Notes under the pieces: model-generated
Told to the model about the DNA's origin: nothing
What the model saw: only the letters and a program-made list of their open reading frames with translations
Database searches by the model: none
Assembly: GCF_014502795.1 (NCBI RefSeq)
Contig: NZ_JACVHF010000001.1
Coordinates: forward strand, 372,001-436,000
Reading direction: 5' to 3'
Origin: Heliobacterium chlorum
GTDB lineage: Bacteria; Bacillota; Desulfitobacteriia; Heliobacteriales; Heliobacteriaceae
Length of the DNA stretch: 64,000 bases
Position numbers and translations under genes: made by a program
In this document: positions 59,848 to 64,000 of the stretch, piece by piece
How the letters are laid out: the number at the start of each line of letters is the position of its first letter
How positions within the stretch are numbered: position 1 is the stretch's first letter

Positions 59848-60693
59848 TTGTCTCCAAAGATGCAAGAAAAAATCGCTTTTCATGTGCTCCGTGCGATGAC
59901 TGCCTTGATCGTTCTCTGTTTGGCCGTCGTCTTATGGGATCTTTTTTCGAAAGGTTTTCCGGCACTTACTTGGGAGTTCATCACAGAGAACCCCAAGAAG
60001 GGTATGACGGCAGGCGGAATTTTTCCGGCGATTGTCGGTACTTTTTATCTCATCGTAGGGACGATTCTCTTCGCTCTCCCTGTAGGCGTCATGACGGCTG
60101 TATACTTGGTCGAGTATGCTCGCGAATCTTGGGTCACCCGGGTTATCCGACTGGCCGTCGTCAATTTAGCCGGTGTTCCCTCTGTCGTCTTTGGTCTGTT
60201 CGGCCTTGGATTCTTCGTGCTCTTTCTGAACTTCGGCGCATCTATCTTAGCCGGTTCATTGACATTAGCCCTGATGGTCTTGCCGGTCATCATCACGACA
60301 TCCGAAGAAGCGCTTCGCGCGGTGCCTAACGGCTTCCGGAAAGCCAGTTTAGCCCTCGGCGCGACGAAACTGCAAACGATCCTATTTATCGTGCTTCCGA
60401 ATGCGCTGCCGGGAATCATGACCGGTTCCATCTTGGGTTTGGCCCGTGCAGCTGGTGAAACGGCGCCAATTTTGCTGACGGCTGCTGCTTTTTTCTTGCC
60501 TCGTCTGCCAAACAGCGTCTTTGACCAAGTAATGGCCTTGCCGTACCACCTCTATGTGATCGCCACACAAGTTCCTAACGCCGATGAGAAGATTCCTTAT
60601 GGAACAGCGACAGTGCTGATGCTGCTGGTGTTGGGGCTCAATTTAGCGGCTGTGCTCTTACGGTCCTATTTCCGCCGCTTACGTAAGGTGTAG
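59848..60693 (+). CDS. pstA: phosphate ABC importer permease PstA
   Basis: Second permease subunit (281 aa), six helices, with [17 protein letters not shown] and the EAA loop [19 protein letters not shown]. It starts with TTG 59848, one base after the pstC stop, behind AAGGAGG, so subunit synthesis is coupled. Confidence 0.95.
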   Translation: MSPKMQEKIAFHVLRAMTALIVLCLAVVLWDLFSKGFPALTWEFITENPKKGMTAGGIFPAIVGTFYLIVGTILFALPVGVMTAVYLVEYARESWVTRVIRLAVVNLAGVPSVVFGLFGLGFFVLFLNFGASILAGSLTLALMVLPVIITTSEEALRAVPNGFRKASLALGATKLQTILFIVLPNALPGIMTGSILGLARAAGETAPILLTAAAFFLPRLPNSVFDQVMALPYHLYVIATQVPNADEKIPYGTATVLMLLVLGLNLAAVLLRSYFRRLRKV

Positions 60694-60701
60694 GAGGAAA
60701 A

Positions 60702-61460
60702 ATGATTAAAACGAAAATTTCTGCAGAAAATCTCAATTTATTTTATGGAGACTTTCATGCGTTAAAAGATATCCATATCTCCATGGGAGAGCGTCAGGTG
60801 ACGGCCCTCATCGGCCCTTCCGGCTGTGGAAAATCCACTTTCCTCCGTTGTCTCAACCGGATGAATGATATTATTCCCACCTGCCGTGTGCAAGGCAAGC
60901 TGATGTTCGAAGATACTGAGATCTATCATCCCGACACCGATGTGGTAGCCCTGCGCAAGCGCGTAGGGATGGTCTTCCAAGCGCCCAACCCTTTTCCGAA
61001 ATCGGTTTATGAAAACGTCGCCTATGCGCCCAAGCTGCATGGGTTGAAAGACAAAGCCCGTCTCGACGAGATCGTGGAAACATCATTGCGCCAGGCCGCT
61101 CTTTGGGACGAAGTGAAAGACCGCCTCCACAAACCAGCGTTAGGTCTGTCCGGCGGGCAGCAACAGCGTCTCTGTATCGCCCGTGCCTTGGCGATTCAAC
61201 CGGAAGTTTTACTCATGGATGAACCGACTTCTGCCTTAGACCCCATCTCTACCTTGAAGATCGAAGAGTTGATCCGCGAATTAAAGCAGTATTACACGAT
61301 TGTCATTGTAACGCACAACATGCAGCAGGCCGCCCGGATCTCAGACAAGACAGCCTTTTTCCTCGTCGGTGATCTGGTCGAGTTTGATGATACGGAAGTT
61401 ATCTTCACGAATCCGAAGGATCAGCGTACCGAAGATTATATTACGGGCCGCTTCGGTTAA
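60702..61460 (+). CDS. pstB: phosphate ABC importer ATPase
   Basis: ATP-binding subunit (252 aa, standard). Walker [20 protein letters not shown], the PstB-specific [13 protein letters not shown], signature [15 protein letters not shown], Walker [15 protein letters not shown] and H-loop [21 protein letters not shown] precedes ATG 60702. Confidence 0.97.
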   Translation: MIKTKISAENLNLFYGDFHALKDIHISMGERQVTALIGPSGCGKSTFLRCLNRMNDIIPTCRVQGKLMFEDTEIYHPDTDVVALRKRVGMVFQAPNPFPKSVYENVAYAPKLHGLKDKARLDEIVETSLRQAALWDEVKDRLHKPALGLSGGQQQRLCIARALAIQPEVLLMDEPTSALDPISTLKIEELIRELKQYYTIVIVTHNMQQAARISDKTAFFLVGDLVEFDDTEVIFTNPKDQRTEDYITGRFG

Positions 61461-61488
61461 GCGGTTAGAGAGGGGCGGGAGCCATAAG

Positions 61489-62145
61489 ATGCATTGCATA
61501 GAGATGGATCATCTGTTAAAAAACCTACAGCACGACCTGCTGCGCATGGGGGCGATGGTCGAGGAAGCGATTTACAACGGTGTACAATCGCTCGTCAAAC
61601 GGGATGCCGACCTGGCGTCAGCGGTACTCGATGGTGACGAAAAGATAAATCAGCTACAACTAGAGATCGAAGATCGTTGTATCAAGCTGATCGCCACCCA
61701 ACAGCCCATGGCGAAAGATCTCCGGAAAATCTCCGCCACTTGGCGAATTTCGGTCGACTTGGAACGGATGGCTGATAATGTGGGCGATATCTGCAAAGCG
61801 GTGATCCGCCTCAATGGTCAAGCCTATTTAAAACCCTTCGAGCATATCCCCCAGATGGCGGATCTATGTCAAAAGATGGTCAAAGACGGCCTTGATGCCT
61901 ATATCAATGAAGATGTAGCGCTGGCCGTGCAGATGAGCGAAATGGATCATCAAGTAGATACTCTCTACCGGGAGATTTTCAAAGACCTAATGGAAATGAT
62001 GTCGGCCAACTCCAACGTGGTGAACCAGGGGAATCAACTGATTTTCATCGCGCGGTTCCTGGAGCGTTTCGGCGACCATGCGACTAACATCGCCGAGTCT
62101 GTCGTTTACTTGGTCACAGGTCAGCGCAAAGATCTGAATAAATAA
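61489..62145 (+). CDS. phoU: phosphate signalling protein PhoU
   Basis: A 218-aa all-helical protein of two PhoU repeats, each a three-helix bundle; LRKISATWRISVDLERMADN (first repeat) and FIARFLERFGDHATNIAESV (second repeat) carry the metal-site pattern. It links PstB to PhoR and keeps the Pho regulon off in phosphate excess. ATG 61489 after GAGAGGGGCGGGAG; the frame opens earlier inside pstB but without an SD. Confidence 0.95.
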   Translation: MHCIEMDHLLKNLQHDLLRMGAMVEEAIYNGVQSLVKRDADLASAVLDGDEKINQLQLEIEDRCIKLIATQQPMAKDLRKISATWRISVDLERMADNVGDICKAVIRLNGQAYLKPFEHIPQMADLCQKMVKDGLDAYINEDVALAVQMSEMDHQVDTLYREIFKDLMEMMSANSNVVNQGNQLIFIARFLERFGDHATNIAESVVYLVTGQRKDLNK

Positions 62146-62162
62146 GTCCCGAAGGATCGGCG

Positions 62163-62203
62163 CAAGCTTTTGGTGAGCCATTTCTCACCGAAAGCTTGTT
62201 TTT
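62163..62203 (+). terminator. terminator after phoU
   Basis: CAAGCTTT-GGTGAG pairs with CTCACC-AAAGCTTG around a 6-nt loop, followed by five T. Strong. Confidence 0.9.
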
Positions 62204-62380
62204 CTTTGTCTGGAGACTTTGTTGCTCAGAAAAATCCGGTATAATATAAACTGGTATTTACTGAGCATCAAGGAAATCACGCCAAAAAGGAGGGGGAATT
62301 AGGCCGCGACCCCATCACTTTAACCATCGAATGAAAAATGACAACTACATAACGACATTTGTAAGGAGAGAGCAATTGCA
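62204..62380 (+). promoter_or_regulatory. uracil permease leader
   Basis: A TATAAT at 62240-62245 with a weak TTTGTT (62218-62223) upstream may be the promoter. An AAAAGGAGGGGG at about 62285-62296 looks like an SD but is followed by no start codon and open frame. No PyrR-type terminator structure was found. Confidence 0.35.
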
Positions 62381-63652
62381 ATGAAACGCGAGATCCAAGT
62401 TGACGAACGTTTACCGCTGCTACAGACGATTCCTTTGAGCCTCCAACATCTTTTCGCCATGTTCGGTGCCACGGTTCTCGTACCTCTGCTATTTCAAGTG
62501 AGCCCAGCCACTATCCTGCTGTTTAACGGAATCGGCACTCTCCTCTATATCCTCATTTGTAAAGGTAAGATTCCTGCTTATCTGGGGTCTAGTTTCGCCT
62601 TTATTTCTCCCGTTCTGGTGGTGATCCCTCAATATGGATATGAGGGAGCCCTCGGTGGGTTTATCGTCGTTGGCCTCATCTTCACTTTAGTTGCCTTACT
62701 GATCAAAGTGATTGGGACAAGCTGGATCGACGTCGTTTTCCCGCCGGCAGCCATGGGCGCCATTGTGGCCGTAATCGGTTTAGAACTCGCGCCAGTAGCC
62801 GCCAAGATGGCCGGCTTTCTTCCCGACCCGGGAACCGCCTTTGATCCGAAAGCCATATTCGTCTCCGTCTTTACCTTGGCTATCACTATCTTAGGATCTG
62901 TCGTTTTTCGAGGCTTTTTAGCGATCATTCCCATCTTGATCGGTGTCCTGGCCGGGTATACCTTGTCCAGCGGTCTCGGGATGGTCAATTGGACCCTTGT
63001 GGAGAATGCCAAATGGGTAGCGGCACCGGCTTTCTATACACCCGTATTTAAGTGGGAAGCGATCGCTGTGATCATGCCGGCAGCCCTGGTGGTTATCGCG
63101 GAGCATATCGGTCATTTGGTGGTGACCAGCAATATCGTTGGCAGGGACTTGTCGAAAGATCCCGGCTTACACCGTTCGCTGCTCGGAAATGGTCTGTCGA
63201 CCTTGTTATCGGGCTTCTTCGGTTCCACTCCCAACACGACCTATGGGGAAAATATCGGTGTCTTGGCCATCACCAAAGTCTACTCCACTTGGGTACTCGG
63301 CGGTGCCGCCATCTTCGCTATCATCCTTTCCTTTTTCGGTAAGCTGGCTGCGGCGATCCAAGCGATTCCGAGCCCGGTTATGGGCGGTGTGTCAATGTTG
63401 CTATTTGGGGTCATTGCCGCATCGGGAATCCGTATGCTCGTCGAGGCCAAAGTGGACTACTCCAAAGCGACCAATCTAATTTTGACTTCTGTGGTGCTCA
63501 TCATCGGCATTAGCGGCGCGAGCCTCACCTGGGGTCCCATCGCGCTGAAGGGGATGTCTTTAGCCACCGTCGTGGCGATTCTCTTAAGCCTCATCTTTAA
63601 AGTATTGGACGTGACCGGTATGTCCAATGAAGGCCCTACGCAAGGGGACTAA
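62381..63652 (+). CDS. uraA: uracil/xanthine permease family, UraA-like
   Basis: A 423-aa NCS2-family proton symporter with about 14 membrane segments. PLSLQHLFAMFGATVLVPLL is the classic N-terminus; AYLGSSFAFISPV and the substrate motif VVIAEHIGHLVVTS (catalytic Glu/His) and GSTPNTTYGENIGVLAITK are UraA-type. It imports uracil for salvage. AAGGAGAGAG precedes ATG 62381. Confidence 0.92.
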   Translation: MKREIQVDERLPLLQTIPLSLQHLFAMFGATVLVPLLFQVSPATILLFNGIGTLLYILICKGKIPAYLGSSFAFISPVLVVIPQYGYEGALGGFIVVGLIFTLVALLIKVIGTSWIDVVFPPAAMGAIVAVIGLELAPVAAKMAGFLPDPGTAFDPKAIFVSVFTLAITILGSVVFRGFLAIIPILIGVLAGYTLSSGLGMVNWTLVENAKWVAAPAFYTPVFKWEAIAVIMPAALVVIAEHIGHLVVTSNIVGRDLSKDPGLHRSLLGNGLSTLLSGFFGSTPNTTYGENIGVLAITKVYSTWVLGGAAIFAIILSFFGKLAAAIQAIPSPVMGGVSMLLFGVIAASGIRMLVEAKVDYSKATNLILTSVVLIIGISGASLTWGPIALKGMSLATVVAILLSLIFKVLDVTGMSNEGPTQGD

Positions 63653-63680
63653 CGTAACATGTAGATAGAGGGGTGGATCC

Positions 63681-64000
63681 ATGTCCCGGCTGACCATGGT
63701 TCCAGTTGGAAAAGAGGCGTTGAAGAAGCGGCGACGCCTAGCGTTCCTGCGCCTCTCAGCCCTGTTTGCCGTCTTGCTGTTAGCTGGATTGGGTGGTTGG
63801 TGGTTGAAAGACAAGATCACAGGGATGTTCGTGAAAGTCGTCGTTGAGGTGCAACCAGCCAAAATGGGGCAACTCTCGGAAACACGTCCGCTGCCGGGAT
63901 GGGTTATCCGCGATGAATTTATCGTCAATGCCCCCCTTTCCGGTCGTGTTCAACGGCTGGTGAACGATGGGGAACGAGCCCGTGTCGGCGCCCCGGTCGT
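63681..64000 (+). CDS. HlyD-like membrane adaptor protein (partial)
   Basis: The first 106 codons of a gene cut by the window edge. A basic cytoplasmic tail, one transmembrane helix (AVLLLAGLGGWWL) and a start of a biotinyl-lipoyl-like barrel (VNAPLSGRVQRLVNDGERAR) match the HlyD/membrane-fusion-protein group. In related Firmicutes such a gene lies near ylmE-sepF, but the neighbours are out of view. ATG 63681 after GAGGGGTGG. Confidence 0.7.
   Translation, partial: MSRLTMVPVGKEALKKRRRLAFLRLSALFAVLLLAGLGGWWLKDKITGMFVKVVVEVQPAKMGQLSETRPLPGWVIRDEFIVNAPLSGRVQRLVNDGERARVGAPV

Noticed and set aside
1..64000. CRISPR arrays, insertion sequences, rRNA and tRNA genes
   Set aside because: I saw no regularly spaced direct repeats of array type, no transposase, and no tRNA- or rRNA-like sequence.

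Overview
The window reads as chromosomal DNA of an anaerobic, endospore-forming member of the Clostridia (Firmicutes). The evidence is a meso-DAP-type dcw (division and cell wall) cluster running into spoIIGA-sigE-sigG, an oxygen-independent class III ribonucleotide reductase (nrdD, nrdG), a PerR-type regulator, UUG/GUG starts behind strong AGGAGG-like Shine-Dalgarno (SD) sites, and a base composition near 50% G+C by eye. Heliobacteriaceae or close relatives are my best guess from gene order. No photosynthesis gene, rRNA or tRNA lies in the window to prove it.

Layout. 1-4.5 kb: start of a membrane sensor gene (-), a two-gene ABC exporter (+), serC (-) and a secreted protein of unknown function (-). 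4.6-8.7 kb: PHP phosphatase, ylbF, D-aminopeptidase and the bacillithiol genes bshB1-bshA. 8.7-10.7 kb: a small rubredoxin-like protein, a DUF362 ferredoxin protein and perR; the first and last share a 7-3-7 inverted-repeat operator. 10.8-17 kb: a DUF4912 protein overlapping a 952-residue GH57-GT4 fusion, an M28 peptidase, a ThiF-like E1 and ubiX. 17-35.6 kb: mraZ-rsmH-ftsL-pbpB/spoVD-murE-murF-mraY-murD-ftsW-murG-murC-murB-murA-divIB-ftsZ, with no ftsA between divIB and ftsZ and with a 172-nt two-module palindrome between ftsW and murG. 35.7-41.7 kb: spoIIGA-sigE-sigG, ylmC/ymxH, nrdR, nrdD.

41.7-50.8 kb is more accessory: a DUF4397 protein, a ferritin-like protein, RecQ with a HEAT-like tail, a phosphatase, a cobalamin riboswitch with terminator that controls an NMT1/SsuA-type ABC importer, a YugP-type protease and nrdG. 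50.9-62.2 kb is a phosphate block: ylmD/pgeF, phoP-phoR, a Pro/Tyr-rich small protein on the minus strand, a CBS-MCP receptor and a GGDEF/EAL-CBS protein that share the same CBS-like module, then pstS-pstC-pstA-pstB-phoU. PhoP-box-like 11-bp repeats precede both the receptor gene and pstS. The window ends with a uracil permease and the start of an HlyD-like protein.

The most interesting material is the B12-switched importer with its odd leader ORF, the putative PhoP-controlled receptor/c-di-GMP pair, the modular palindrome in the dcw cluster, the shared PerR-type operator, and the Pro/Tyr-rich minus-strand gene.
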